Below are positions 53,390-62,397 of a stretch of DNA of 64,000 nucleotides, in pieces; positions within the stretch are counted from its first letter, which is position 1; the number at the start of each line of letters is the position of its first letter. The stretch is from Clostridiales bacterium (GTDB taxonomy: Bacteria; Bacillota; Clostridia; Christensenellales; QALW01), in NCBI GenBank assembly GCA_015069575.1, contig SVIH01000010.1:1-64000 (forward strand). Direction: 5' to 3'. The notes below the pieces were generated by a model. It searched no databases. It saw only the letters and a program-made list of their open reading frames with translations, and was not told the DNA's origin. Made by a program: the position numbers and the translations under genes.

Positions 53390-54157
53390 ATGCTTGCTAT
53401 TGAACGTAGAAATGAGATATTAACAAGGCTTTCTAATGATGGTAAAGTTCTTGTTGCAGATCTTGCAAAAGAGTTTGATGTTACTGAGGAAACAATCCGC
53501 AGAGACCTTGAAAAACTTGATAATGACGGTTTAGCCCGTAAAACTTACGGTGGTGCCGTTAAAAATGAAAATTTTAATATTGATTTGCCATTTCATATTC
53601 GCAAGCAAACCAATGTTGAAAGTAAAAAGCGTATCGCTGCATTAATTGGCGATATGATTAACGATGGTGATTATATTATGCTTGATTCAAGCACAACTGC
53701 TTTGTGCGTAATCAAAAGCATATTACATAAGAAAAACATCACCTTAATAACCAACAGTATCGAAATTTTAATTGAACTTTGTAATAAGCCGGAATGGAAC
53801 ATTCTTTCTACAGGTGGTATGCTTAAAGAAGGTGGACTTTCATTAGTAGGATATCAGGCAGAAAAAATGATTTCAGGATTTCATGTTGATCTTGCAATAT
53901 GTTCTTGTAAAGGTATTGATGAAATTAACGGTATCACTGATTCAAACGAAAGAGATGCTGAAATTAAAAAAGCATTTTTCAAGTCTGCAAACCACAGGCT
54001 TTTAGCAGTAGATAGTTCAAAATTTGATAAAGCTTCATTTGTTAAAGTTTGCGGATATAATGAAGTTGATACTATAGTTACCGAACAAAAACCCAGTGAA
54101 ATCTGGATCGAACGGTTAAAACAAAACAATGTAAAATTAGTTTACGAAGAAGACTAA
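53390..54157 (+). CDS. DeoR-family transcriptional regulator
   Basis: The 255-residue repressor has the N-terminal winged helix signature ERRNEILTRLSNDGKVLVADLAKEFDVTEETIRRDLEKL, then the DeoR sensor domain with GDYIMLDSSTTALCV, STGGMLKEG and VDLAICSCKGID, which binds sugar phosphates. It lies within the compartment operon and likely controls it in response to a sugar phosphate, plausibly the aldolase substrate or DHAP (inferred). ATG 53390 follows AAGATGGTG (a weak site). Confidence 0.88.
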   Translation: MLAIERRNEILTRLSNDGKVLVADLAKEFDVTEETIRRDLEKLDNDGLARKTYGGAVKNENFNIDLPFHIRKQTNVESKKRIAALIGDMINDGDYIMLDSSTTALCVIKSILHKKNITLITNSIEILIELCNKPEWNILSTGGMLKEGGLSLVGYQAEKMISGFHVDLAICSCKGIDEINGITDSNERDAEIKKAFFKSANHRLLAVDSSKFDKASFVKVCGYNEVDTIVTEQKPSEIWIERLKQNNVKLVYEED

Positions 54158-54175
54158 AATTTGGAGGAAACAATT

Positions 54176-55663
54176 ATGGCAGATTTTAATCAGTCACAGA
54201 TAGAAGCCATTGTTCGTCAGGTTATATCTAATGTAAATAACGGTGAACAAACACAGGCAAAAGCACCTGAAACAAAAGTTACAGGCGCAAGTTTTACCTC
54301 AACTGAATATAACGGCAGAAAACTTATCGGTATTTATTCAGATATGAATCAGGCTATTGCCGCTGCACAGGAAGGCTATACTGCAGTGCGCAAAATGTCA
54401 GTTGAACAAAGGGAAAAGATAATTACCGCTATTCGTGAGCTTACATATAAAGAAGCACCCGTTATGGCAGAAATCGGTGTTAAGGAAACAGGCATGGGCA
54501 AGGTTGAACATAAACGCCTTAAACATATTCTTGTTGCAGATAAAACACCCGGCACAGAAGATATCGTTGCCGAAGCCAAAACAGGTGATAATGGCTTAAC
54601 TTTAGTTGAAAACGCACCCTTTGGCGTTGTTGGTGCTATCACTCCTTCAACAAACCCATCAGAAACAGTTATTTGTAACAGTATCGGTATGATAGCCGCA
54701 GGTAATGGTGTTGTATTTAACCCACATCCCGGCGCAATCTGTACCTCAAACTATGCAGTTGACCTTGTAAACCGCGCATGCTTCTCAGCAGGCGGACCTA
54801 AGGTTCTTGTTGCATCAATGGATAAACCTACATTAGATTCTGCACAGATTATGTATTCACATCCTGCTATCAGGCTTCTTGTTTGCACAGGCGGTCCCGG
54901 TGTTGTTCGTGCAGTGCTTTCATCAGGTAAAAAGGCTATCGGCGCAGGCGCAGGTAACCCACCTGTAATCGTTGATGATACTGCAGATATTAAAAAAGCA
55001 GGTAAAGATATTATTGATGGTTGTACTTTTGATAACAACCTTCCCTGCATTGCAGAAAAGGAAGTTTTTGCATTTAAATCAATTAAGGATCAGCTTATTT
55101 CCGAAATGCTTAAAAACGGCGCATACCTTTTAACTAAAGAAGAAGCTGATGCGCTTTGCAATATCGTTTTAGTTGATGTAACAGATAAAAAGACAGGCAA
55201 AACAAAGAAACAGGTTAACCGTAAGTGCGTTGGTAGAGATGCTTCTGTTATCTATGCAATGCTTAATAACGGAAAAACATTACCAAGCGATGTTCGTTGC
55301 CTTATCTGCGAAACTGAATTCGAACATCTTTTTGTTCAGGAAGAACTTATGATGCCAATTCTTCCTATCGTTACTGTTGATAATATTGATGAAGCTGTTA
55401 CTTTGGCAGTTAAAGCAGAACACGGCAACCGCCATACTGCACATATGCACTCAAAGAACATTGATAACTTAACAAAGTTTGCTTCTCAAGTTGAAACAAC
55501 AATCTTCGTTAAAAACGCACCTAGTTATGCAGGTATCGGCTTTGGCGGTGAAGGTCATACAACTTTTACCATCGCAGGTCCTACAGGTGAAGGTATTACC
55601 TCGGCCCGTAGCTTCACCCGTAAACGCCGTTGCGTAATGGCAGATAGCTTCAGAATTATTTAA
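54176..55663 (+). CDS. CoA-acylating aldehyde dehydrogenase, PduP/EutE-like
   Basis: The 495-residue enzyme converts an aldehyde (here probably lactaldehyde) with CoA and NAD+ to acyl-CoA. The N-terminal helix (SQIEAIVRQVISNV) is a classic encapsulation peptide, followed by a Gln/Thr/Ala linker. The ALDH fold shows ITPSTNPSETVICN, GAGAGNPPVIVD and the catalytic Cys in FDNNLPCIAEKEV. ATG 54176 follows GGAGG; the TTG at 54161 overlaps that site. PduL follows and would use the acyl-CoA. Confidence 0.92.
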   Translation: MADFNQSQIEAIVRQVISNVNNGEQTQAKAPETKVTGASFTSTEYNGRKLIGIYSDMNQAIAAAQEGYTAVRKMSVEQREKIITAIRELTYKEAPVMAEIGVKETGMGKVEHKRLKHILVADKTPGTEDIVAEAKTGDNGLTLVENAPFGVVGAITPSTNPSETVICNSIGMIAAGNGVVFNPHPGAICTSNYAVDLVNRACFSAGGPKVLVASMDKPTLDSAQIMYSHPAIRLLVCTGGPGVVRAVLSSGKKAIGAGAGNPPVIVDDTADIKKAGKDIIDGCTFDNNLPCIAEKEVFAFKSIKDQLISEMLKNGAYLLTKEEADALCNIVLVDVTDKKTGKTKKQVNRKCVGRDASVIYAMLNNGKTLPSDVRCLICETEFEHLFVQEELMMPILPIVTVDNIDEAVTLAVKAEHGNRHTAHMHSKNIDNLTKFASQVETTIFVKNAPSYAGIGFGGEGHTTFTIAGPTGEGITSARSFTRKRRCVMADSFRII

Positions 55664-55674
55664 GGAGATTGAAT

Positions 55675-56331
55675 ATGGACGTTAATATTCAAGCTATAAC
55701 AGAAGCCGTAATAAAGGCTATAAATGAACAGAACGGTGTTTCATGCGCCCAGTGCGATGGCGATATTCCTGTTGGCGTATCAAACCGTCATATCCACTTG
55801 TCAAAGGCTGATTGCGAAACTTTGTTTGGCACAGGTTATGAACTTACACCCTTAAAGGATCTTTCACAGCCCGGTCAGTACGCTTGTAAGGAAACGCTTA
55901 CAATCGTTGGCCCATCATTAAGACCAATTGAAAATGTTCGTGTTTTAGGCCCATTAAGGCCTGAATCACAGGTAGAAATTTCCCGCACAGATTCCTTTAC
56001 ATTAAAGGTTAAACCTCCTGTTAGGGAAAGTGGTAAAATTTCAGGCAGTGCACCTGTAACTATTATTGGTCCCAAAGGTGTTGTAACACTTAAAGAAGGC
56101 TGTATTATCGCAAACCGCCATATTCATATGAGCCTTGAAGATGGTATTAAATATGGTGTTAAGGATAATGAATATGTTACCGTTGATGCTTGCGGTGAAA
56201 GAAAAACAAGATTTTTTGATGTTCAGGTTCGCGTAAGCGATAAATTCCGTCTTGAAATGCACCTTGATACTGATGATGCTAATGCAGCAGGTCTTTCAGG
56301 AAAATCACTTGTTAAAATTGTAAAAGAATAA
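55675..56331 (+). CDS. pduL: Phosphotransacylase PduL
   Basis: The 218-residue zinc enzyme converts acyl-CoA and phosphate to acyl-phosphate and recycles CoA inside the compartment. The two PduL halves each carry a zinc-ligand motif, VSNRHIHLSKAD and IANRHIHMS, with the end DTDDANAAGL. An N-terminal amphipathic helix (AITEAVIKAINEQ) resembles an encapsulation peptide. ATG 55675 follows AAGGAG. Its product, probably lactoyl-phosphate, needs a kinase that is not in the window. Confidence 0.92.
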   Translation: MDVNIQAITEAVIKAINEQNGVSCAQCDGDIPVGVSNRHIHLSKADCETLFGTGYELTPLKDLSQPGQYACKETLTIVGPSLRPIENVRVLGPLRPESQVEISRTDSFTLKVKPPVRESGKISGSAPVTIIGPKGVVTLKEGCIIANRHIHMSLEDGIKYGVKDNEYVTVDACGERKTRFFDVQVRVSDKFRLEMHLDTDDANAAGLSGKSLVKIVKE

Positions 56332-56336
56332 ATTAC

Positions 56337-56363
56337 AAGGGCTGACTGTGTCAGCCCTTAATT
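56337..56363 (+). terminator. Probable terminator of the microcompartment operon
   Basis: AAGGGCTGAC pairs perfectly with GTCAGCCCTT around TGT. Only a short AT-rich tail (AATT) follows, so read-through into the HAD genes is possible. Confidence 0.6.
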
Positions 56364-56376
56364 AAAGGAAGATATT

Positions 56377-57087
56377 GTGTATCGTTTGATCGTTTCTGAT
56401 TATGATGGCACATTAAATATTAACGAAAAGCCATTAAGTAATCAGTTTTTTATAAAACTTAATAATCTGTCAAACCGTGGTAGTATCTTTGCCCTTGCCA
56501 GCGGAAGACCGTATAATCAGTTAAAAAAACTGTTTTTTAAGGTTTCAAACAGTATTGTGTTTGTTGCTGATGACGGTGCGCAGGTAATGTACAAAAATTG
56601 CCTGTTATATAAGAAAACTTTACAAATGAATGATGCTAAAGCGCTTTGCGGTTTTGCTATTGAAAATGGTTTTACTGCTATCTGCGCTTTAAGAGAAGAA
56701 AACAGAAGTGTTAAAAAAGAGCAACTTTCTTTGCCGTTTTTTTTAAGTGCAGATATTTTCAAAATTATAATTATTAAAGATGGTAAAAACGCTCAGGCGA
56801 TTAAGGAATTTGCTTCTGAATTAAATGTACGCGTTTGCTATGAAGATGAAACTTATCTTGAATTTTGCCACAAAGATGCTAATAAGGGCGAAGCGGTAAA
56901 AAAATTAATGGAAAAATTTAACATTAGTCAAATGCAAACCGTTATATTTGGTGATGGAATAAATGATATTTTAATGCTTAAATTAACAAAAAACAGATTT
57001 TTCCCACCAAATGCCCACAAAGAAGTTTTTGATGTTGGCGGAACAGTGATTAATGATGTGGAAAAATATATTATAGGACTTAATTAG
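56377..57087 (+). CDS. HAD-superfamily hydrolase, Cof/IIB type
   Basis: The 236-residue phosphatase shows the nucleophile motif VSDYDGTLN, ALASGRP (motif II) and the metal motif VIFGDGINDILML, with the Cof-type cap between. It starts at GTG 56377 after AAAGGAAG. It may remove phosphate from a sugar phosphate or cofactor; the substrate is unknown. The aspartates at the expected places are intact. It is followed without a gap by a second HAD gene. Confidence 0.82.
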   Translation: MYRLIVSDYDGTLNINEKPLSNQFFIKLNNLSNRGSIFALASGRPYNQLKKLFFKVSNSIVFVADDGAQVMYKNCLLYKKTLQMNDAKALCGFAIENGFTAICALREENRSVKKEQLSLPFFLSADIFKIIIIKDGKNAQAIKEFASELNVRVCYEDETYLEFCHKDANKGEAVKKLMEKFNISQMQTVIFGDGINDILMLKLTKNRFFPPNAHKEVFDVGGTVINDVEKYIIGLN

Positions 57088-57717
57088 ATGAAGATTTACT
57101 TGTTTGATTTTGATGGCACATTGGCAGATTCAATGCCTGCGTGGGAAAATAAATTAGTAGTAGTTTTAAAAAGTGAAGGCATTACACCCCCTGAAGATTT
57201 AATGGAAAAAGTTTCGCCGTTAGGGGATAGGGGCGCATCAGAGTATCTTATAAGACTTGGCGTCAAAAAAACTGTTGAAGAAATTAACGAACAAACAGAT
57301 GGGATTATAAGAAATTCTTACGAAACAAGCATTCCATTAAAAAAAGGTGTGCTTGAATTTTTGCAAAACGCAAAAAAACAGGGGATATATATGGCAGTGC
57401 TTACTGCAAGCCCACACAGGTTTCTTGATCCTTGCCTTAAAAGAACAGGCGCATATGATTTGTTTGAAAACATATGGTCTATAGAAGATTTTGGTTCATT
57501 AAAAAAGAATCAGATTGAAATCTATCAGGCGGTTGCGCAAAAAATGAATTGCCAAGCAACAGATATTGTGTTTTTTGATGATAATATTATTGCCTTACAA
57601 ACTGCAAAAAAAGCAGGTTGTAAAACTGTAGGTGTTTTTGATAAATCATCAGCAAGCCTTGTGGAAAAAATTAAAAAAACAGCAGATAAATATATATATT
57701 CTTTTGAAGAAATGTAA
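57088..57717 (+). CDS. HAD-superfamily hydrolase, IA type (phosphoglycolate phosphatase/beta-PGM-like)
   Basis: The 209-residue product shows LFDFDGTLADSMPAW (nucleophile and acid/base Asp), VLTASPHR (motif II), and FFDDNIIALQTAKKAG (motif IV), with a helical cap (about 18-80). It starts right after the stop of the Cof-type gene, and the two make a unit. The substrate is unknown. Confidence 0.82.
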   Translation: MKIYLFDFDGTLADSMPAWENKLVVVLKSEGITPPEDLMEKVSPLGDRGASEYLIRLGVKKTVEEINEQTDGIIRNSYETSIPLKKGVLEFLQNAKKQGIYMAVLTASPHRFLDPCLKRTGAYDLFENIWSIEDFGSLKKNQIEIYQAVAQKMNCQATDIVFFDDNIIALQTAKKAGCKTVGVFDKSSASLVEKIKKTADKYIYSFEEM

Positions 57718-57742
57718 AAGCGGCTATAAAGTCGCTTTTTTT
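57716..57742 (+). terminator. Terminator after the HAD genes
   Basis: AAAGCGGC pairs with GTCGCTTT (one mismatch) around TATAAA, followed by a T run. Confidence 0.7.
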
Positions 57743-57843
57743 CATAATGTAAAAACAAAAGAGATTTTACCATGTTAAAAATTACTGTATTAAAAAAATA
57801 CAGAAAATAACATGCAAAAAAATTGATTTTTTTAAAATAACTG

Positions 57844-57872
57844 TTTACTTATTTTAATAAAAGGTGTATTAT
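57844..57872 (+). promoter_or_regulatory. nifJ promoter
   Basis: TTTACT (57844-57849) and TATTAT (57867-57872) are 17 bases apart, giving a leader of about 75 bases. Confidence 0.6.
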
Positions 57873-57887
57873 ATAGTATGGTAGAAT

Positions 57888-57929
57888 CCCGTAGATTACG
57901 GGTTTTAGTAAAAAAACGGAAACTTCCGT
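57888..57929 (+). other. Two small hairpins in the nifJ leader
   Basis: CCCGTA-gat-TACGGG followed by TTTT (57888-57906), then ACGGAA-ac-TTCCGT (57916-57929), lie between the promoter and the GGAGG of nifJ. The first looks like a small terminator; the second could protect the 5' end of the message. Confidence 0.45.
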
Positions 57930-57953
57930 AAAAATATTTAGGAGGAAAACACT

Positions 57954-60900
57954 ATGGCAAGAAAGTTTAAGACCATGGATGGTAACAATGCTGCGGCATA
58001 TGTCAGCTATGCGTTTACTGAGGTTGCAGGTATTTATCCTATCACACCCTCAAGCCCTATGGCAGACTATGTTGATCAGTGGTCAGCAGCAGGTCAGAAA
58101 AACATCTTTGGCACAACCGTTAAGGTTGCAGAAATGCAGTCAGAAGCAGGTGCTTCAGGTACAGTACACGGCTCATTAGCAGCAGGTGCACTTACAACTA
58201 CATACACCGCATCACAAGGCTTACTTCTGATGATCCCCAACATGTATAAAATCGCAGGTGAATTATTACCTTGCGTATTCCACGTTTCAGCACGTACAGT
58301 TGCAAGCCACGCCCTTAACATTTTCGGCGACCATTCTGACGTTTATGCATGCCGTCAGACAGGCTTTGCTATGATGGCAGAAACAAATACACAGGAAGTT
58401 ATGGACCTTGGTCCTGTTGCTCACCTTGCATCAATTGAAGGTAGAGTACCTTTCCTTAACTTCTTTGATGGTTTCCGTACATCTCACGAACTTCAAAAGG
58501 TTGCAGTTTGGGATTACGAAGATCTTAAAGAAATGTGCGATATGGATGCAGTTGATGCATTCCGTAAACGCGCACTTAACCCTGAACGCCCCGTAATGCG
58601 CGGAAGCCACGAAAACGGAGATATCTTCTTCCAGCACCGTGAAGCTTGTAACGCATATTACGATGCAATTCCTGCTATTGTTGAAAAGTATATGGACAAG
58701 GTTAACGCTAAACTTGGCACAGATTATAAGCTTTTCAACTACTATGGCGCACCTGATGCAGAACGCGTAATCATCGCAATGGGCTCAATTTGTGACGTTG
58801 CTGAAGAAGTTATTGATTACCTTACAGCACAGGGCGAAAAAGTTGGTTTAGTAAAAGTTCGTCTTTACAGACCTTTCTCAGCCGAAAAACTTGTTGAAGC
58901 TATTCCTGCAACAGCAAAGAACATCGCTGTTCTTGACAGAACAAAAGAACCCGGCGCACTTGGCGAGCCTCTTTATCTTGATGTTATCGCTGCTCTTGAA
59001 GCAAAAGGCGTTAAGGCAAATGTTATCGGCGGCCGTTATGGTTTAGGTTCAAAGGATACACCTCCTGCAAGCGTATTTGCAGTATTTGATGAACTTAAGA
59101 AAGATGCTCCTAAAAAGATGTTCACCATTGGTATCGTTGATGACGTTACAAATCTTTCATTAGAAGAAAAGCCCGCTCCCAACACTGCAGCAGAAGGCAC
59201 TATCGAATGTAAATTCTGGGGTCTTGGCGGTGACGGTACTGTTGGTGCTAACAAAGACTCTATTAAGATTATCGGTGACCACACAGATAAATACGTTCAG
59301 GCATACTTCCAGTATGACTCAAAGAAAACAGGCGGTATAACAATTTCTCACCTTCGCTTTGGTGATAAGCCTATCAAGAGCCCTTACTATATCAATAAGG
59401 CTGACTTTGTTGCTTGCCACAACCCATCATATGTTGAAAAGGGATTCAGAATGGTTAACGATGTTAAACAAGGCGGAACATTCCTTATTAACTGCCAGTG
59501 GGATGCAAAGGAACTTGAAGAAAAACTTTCAGGCGAAGCAAAGAGATATATCGCAAACAATAACATTAATCTTTACACAGTTAACGCTATTGACCTTGCT
59601 GCTGAAATCGGCTTAGGCAAGCGTACAAATACTGTATTACAGTCTGCATTCTTTGCTCTTTCCAACGTTCTTCCCCGTGAAGAAGCTATCGGCTATATGA
59701 AGGAAAAAGCACAGAAGTTCATGAAGAAGGGTAAAGAAATCGTTGAAATGAACGAAAAGGCTATTGATGCCGGTGCTAACGCATACGTTAAGATCGATGT
59801 TCCTGCTTCATGGAAGGATGCAAAAGATACTAAAGATGCTCCTACTGAAAAGGGTAGAGCAAAACTTGTTAAGATGGTTGACGGTATTATGAAGCCCGTT
59901 GCAAAGATGAACGGTGATCTTCTTCCTGTTTCCGCTTTCGTTGACCATGCTGACGGTACTTTTGAACAGGGCGCATCAGCATACGAAAAACGCGGTGTTG
60001 CAGTTTTGGTTCCTGCTTGGGATAACACAACTTGCGCACAGTGTAACCGTTGCTCATTCGTTTGCCCCCATGCAACAATTCGTCCTTTTGCATTAAATGC
60101 TGAAGAAATGGCAAACGCTCCCGAAGCACTTCTTAAAGGCAAGCGTCCTGCTGCACCTAAAACAGAATATGTTTACACACTTGCAGTTTCACCTCTTGAT
60201 TGTATGGGTTGCGGTGTGTGCGTAGGCGTATGCCCCACAAATTCACTTAAGATGGTTTCCCGCGAATCACAGGATCATATGCAGGAAGTATTTGATTACT
60301 GTGTTGACGTTGTTACAGAAAAACCTGAAACAGTTGCAAATCTTAACCTTGTAGGCAGCCAGTTCAAACAGCCTCTCTTAGAGTTCTCAGGCTCCTGCGC
60401 AGGTTGTGCTGAAACAGCTTATGCTCGTTTAATTACACAGCTTTTCGGTGATAGAATGTATATCTCAAACGCAACAGGTTGTTCATCAATCTGGGGTGGT
60501 CCTGCAGCAACAAGCCCCTATACAGTAAATAAGGAAGGCTTTGGTCCTGCTTGGGCAAACTCATTATTTGAAGATAACGCTGAACACGGCTATGGTATGT
60601 ACCTTGGCCAGAAAGCTATCCGTACTCGTCTTATGGATCAGGTTAAGGAAATGGCTGAATCCGATAAGGCAAGCGATGATTTTAAAGCAGCTGCAAAACA
60701 GTATCTTGATACTGCAAACGATGGCAAAGCAAACGCTATTGCAACAAAGGCATTAGTTGCTGAACTTGAAAAGGCTGAAAAAGCAGGTTGTCCTATTGCT
60801 AAAGAAGTTCTTAATAACAAAGAATTCCTTTCCAAGAAGTCCGTATGGATCTTCGGTGGCGATGGTTGGGCATACGATATCGGCTTTGGCGGTGTTGATC

Positions 60901-61481
60901 ATGTTCTTGCTTCTGGTGATGATGTAAATATTATGGTATTTGATACTGAAGTTTACTCCAACACCGGTGGTCAGGCTTCAAAGGCATCACAGATCGGTCA
61001 GGTTGCACAGTTTGCAGCAGCCGGTAAAGGTATTGCTAAGAAGAGCCTTGCTGAAATCGCAATGAGCTATGGCTACATCTATGTTGCACAGATCGCTATG
61101 GGTGCTGATATGAATCAGACACTTAAGGCAATTCAGGAAGCTGAAGCATATCCAGGACCTTCACTTATTATTGGTTATGCACCTTGTGAAATGCACTCCA
61201 TTAAGGGTGGTATGATTCACTGTCAGGATGAAATGAAGAAGGCTGTTGACTGCGGTTACTGGAATATGTTCCGCTTCAACCCTGCAAGCGAAAAGCCCTT
61301 CACAATTGATTCTAAAGAGCCCACAACTGATTATAAGGAATTTATCCTTAACGAAGCTCGTTATTCTTCACTTACCCGTTCATTCCCTGAACGCGCTGAA
61401 GAACTCTTTAACCTTGCTGCTGAAACTGCAAAGAAGAAGAGAAAACATCTTGAAAAGCTTCAGGCTCTTTATAACGACTAA
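57954..61481 (+). CDS. nifJ: Pyruvate:ferredoxin (flavodoxin) oxidoreductase
   Basis: The 1175-residue single-chain enzyme oxidises pyruvate with CoA to acetyl-CoA, CO2 and reduced ferredoxin. The domain order is complete: the N-terminal pyruvate domain (AAAYVSYAFTEVAGIYPITPSSPMA), a gamma-type domain (about 415-600), a two-cluster ferredoxin insert (CAQCNRCSFVCPH and CMGCGVCVGVCPT, about 690-760) and a C-terminal TPP domain (FSGSCAGCAETAYARL, GGDGWAYDIGFGG, DTEVYSNTGGQASKAS) with the proximal-cluster Cys. Strong codon bias suggests high expression. ATG 57954 follows AGGAGG. Confidence 0.96.
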   Translation: MARKFKTMDGNNAAAYVSYAFTEVAGIYPITPSSPMADYVDQWSAAGQKNIFGTTVKVAEMQSEAGASGTVHGSLAAGALTTTYTASQGLLLMIPNMYKIAGELLPCVFHVSARTVASHALNIFGDHSDVYACRQTGFAMMAETNTQEVMDLGPVAHLASIEGRVPFLNFFDGFRTSHELQKVAVWDYEDLKEMCDMDAVDAFRKRALNPERPVMRGSHENGDIFFQHREACNAYYDAIPAIVEKYMDKVNAKLGTDYKLFNYYGAPDAERVIIAMGSICDVAEEVIDYLTAQGEKVGLVKVRLYRPFSAEKLVEAIPATAKNIAVLDRTKEPGALGEPLYLDVIAALEAKGVKANVIGGRYGLGSKDTPPASVFAVFDELKKDAPKKMFTIGIVDDVTNLSLEEKPAPNTAAEGTIECKFWGLGGDGTVGANKDSIKIIGDHTDKYVQAYFQYDSKKTGGITISHLRFGDKPIKSPYYINKADFVACHNPSYVEKGFRMVNDVKQGGTFLINCQWDAKELEEKLSGEAKRYIANNNINLYTVNAIDLAAEIGLGKRTNTVLQSAFFALSNVLPREEAIGYMKEKAQKFMKKGKEIVEMNEKAIDAGANAYVKIDVPASWKDAKDTKDAPTEKGRAKLVKMVDGIMKPVAKMNGDLLPVSAFVDHADGTFEQGASAYEKRGVAVLVPAWDNTTCAQCNRCSFVCPHATIRPFALNAEEMANAPEALLKGKRPAAPKTEYVYTLAVSPLDCMGCGVCVGVCPTNSLKMVSRESQDHMQEVFDYCVDVVTEKPETVANLNLVGSQFKQPLLEFSGSCAGCAETAYARLITQLFGDRMYISNATGCSSIWGGPAATSPYTVNKEGFGPAWANSLFEDNAEHGYGMYLGQKAIRTRLMDQVKEMAESDKASDDFKAAAKQYLDTANDGKANAIATKALVAELEKAEKAGCPIAKEVLNNKEFLSKKSVWIFGGDGWAYDIGFGGVDHVLASGDDVNIMVFDTEVYSNTGGQASKASQIGQVAQFAAAGKGIAKKSLAEIAMSYGYIYVAQIAMGADMNQTLKAIQEAEAYPGPSLIIGYAPCEMHSIKGGMIHCQDEMKKAVDCGYWNMFRFNPASEKPFTIDSKEPTTDYKEFILNEARYSSLTRSFPERAEELFNLAAETAKKKRKHLEKLQALYND

Positions 61482-61497
61482 TTTATTAGTTAAAATT

Positions 61498-61531
61498 AAA
61501 GACCGCAGAAATTTTTCTGCGGTCTTTTTTA
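61498..61531 (+). terminator. nifJ terminator
   Basis: AAAGACCGCAGAA pairs with TTCTGCGGTCTTT around a T-rich loop, followed by T runs. Confidence 0.88.
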
Positions 61532-61566
61532 CACCTGTAAATAATTTTATAAAAAATAATAAAAAA

Positions 61567-61605
61567 GTTTAGTTATACTAAAAAAATACACACAAATAAC
61601 TAAAC
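61567..61605 (+). promoter_or_regulatory. Inverted repeat, possible operator
   Basis: GTTTAGTTAT (61567-61576) is mirrored exactly by ATAACTAAAC (61596-61605). A related GTTTA-gcaaaaa-TAAAC lies at 61781-61797, just past the promoter of the XRE regulator. The rest of 61532-61850 is very AT-rich and shows no gene. Confidence 0.4.
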
Positions 61606-61737
61606 AAAAGCAATAAAAAAGGGTAAAAACATTAAAGAAACAGACAAGCTAATAATAGCCAAAATAAAGATGGCACAAGGGTTTTTGTTTAAAAATCAAT
61701 AAAAAAACAAAAAAAATAAAAGTATATAAAAAAACTA

Positions 61738-61765
61738 TTGACAAATTTTGTAGTATTGATATAAT
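61738..61765 (+). promoter_or_regulatory. Promoter of the XRE-pot operon
   Basis: TTGACA (61738-61743) and TATAAT (61760-61765) are 16 bases apart. The GTTTA...TAAAC repeat begins about 15 bases after the -10, a good place for repression. Confidence 0.75.
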
Positions 61766-61850
61766 TTATCTATCTTTTAAGTTTAGCAAAAATAAACTTT
61801 TAGTTTAAGCAAGCCATTGTAACTTAGTTCAGGCTTAGGGAGGCGTAAAA

Positions 61851-62384
61851 ATGCTTTTAGGTGAAAAAATAAAAATGTTGCGAGTGCAACATGATTTAAC
61901 ACAGGAAGAACTTGCAAACCGATGTGAGCTTTCAAAAGGTTTTATTTCTCAGATAGAAAGAGATCTTACAAGCCCAAGTATTGCAACGCTTATAGATATA
62001 CTGGAATGTTTAGGTACAAATTTAAAAGATTTCTTTTCTGAAGAAACTGAGGAAAAAATAGTATTTACCAATGAAGATTACTTTGTTAAGGATGAAGAAG
62101 ATTTTTCTGTTACATGGCTTGTACCTTCTGCGCAAAAAAATTCAATGGAACCTATTATGCTTCAGTTAAAAGGAAATGCTAAAACAGAAATTGATGATCC
62201 CCACGAAGGTGAAGAATTCGGATATGTTCTATCAGGTAAGATAGTTGTTGTTTGTGGCAAGGTGCGAAAAAAATGTAAAAAAGGCGAAAGTTTTTATTTT
62301 AATTCCAACCAACCCCATTATATTGAAAATTTAGGTAGTACTGAGGCAACTGTGCTTTGGGTAAGCACCCCGCCCAGCTTTTAA
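61851..62384 (+). CDS. XRE-cupin transcriptional regulator (PuuR-like)
   Basis: The 177-residue protein joins an N-terminal helix-turn-helix (IKMLRVQHDLTQEELANRCELSKGFISQIERD) to a C-terminal cupin (about 105-175, GEEFGYVLSGKIVVVCG; NQPHYIENLG). This is the layout of PuuR and of regulators placed ahead of potABCD in Clostridia, so it probably senses a polyamine or related ligand and controls this operon. ATG 61851 follows GGGAGG. potA starts 13 bases after its end. Confidence 0.87.
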   Translation: MLLGEKIKMLRVQHDLTQEELANRCELSKGFISQIERDLTSPSIATLIDILECLGTNLKDFFSEETEEKIVFTNEDYFVKDEEDFSVTWLVPSAQKNSMEPIMLQLKGNAKTEIDDPHEGEEFGYVLSGKIVVVCGKVRKKCKKGESFYFNSNQPHYIENLGSTEATVLWVSTPPSF

Positions 62385-62397
62385 AAGGAGAAAATAG

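Noticed and set aside
59693-60142. 149-residue minus-strand ORF inside nifJ
   Set aside because: It is antisense to the ferredoxin domain of a highly biased gene; a codon-bias shadow.
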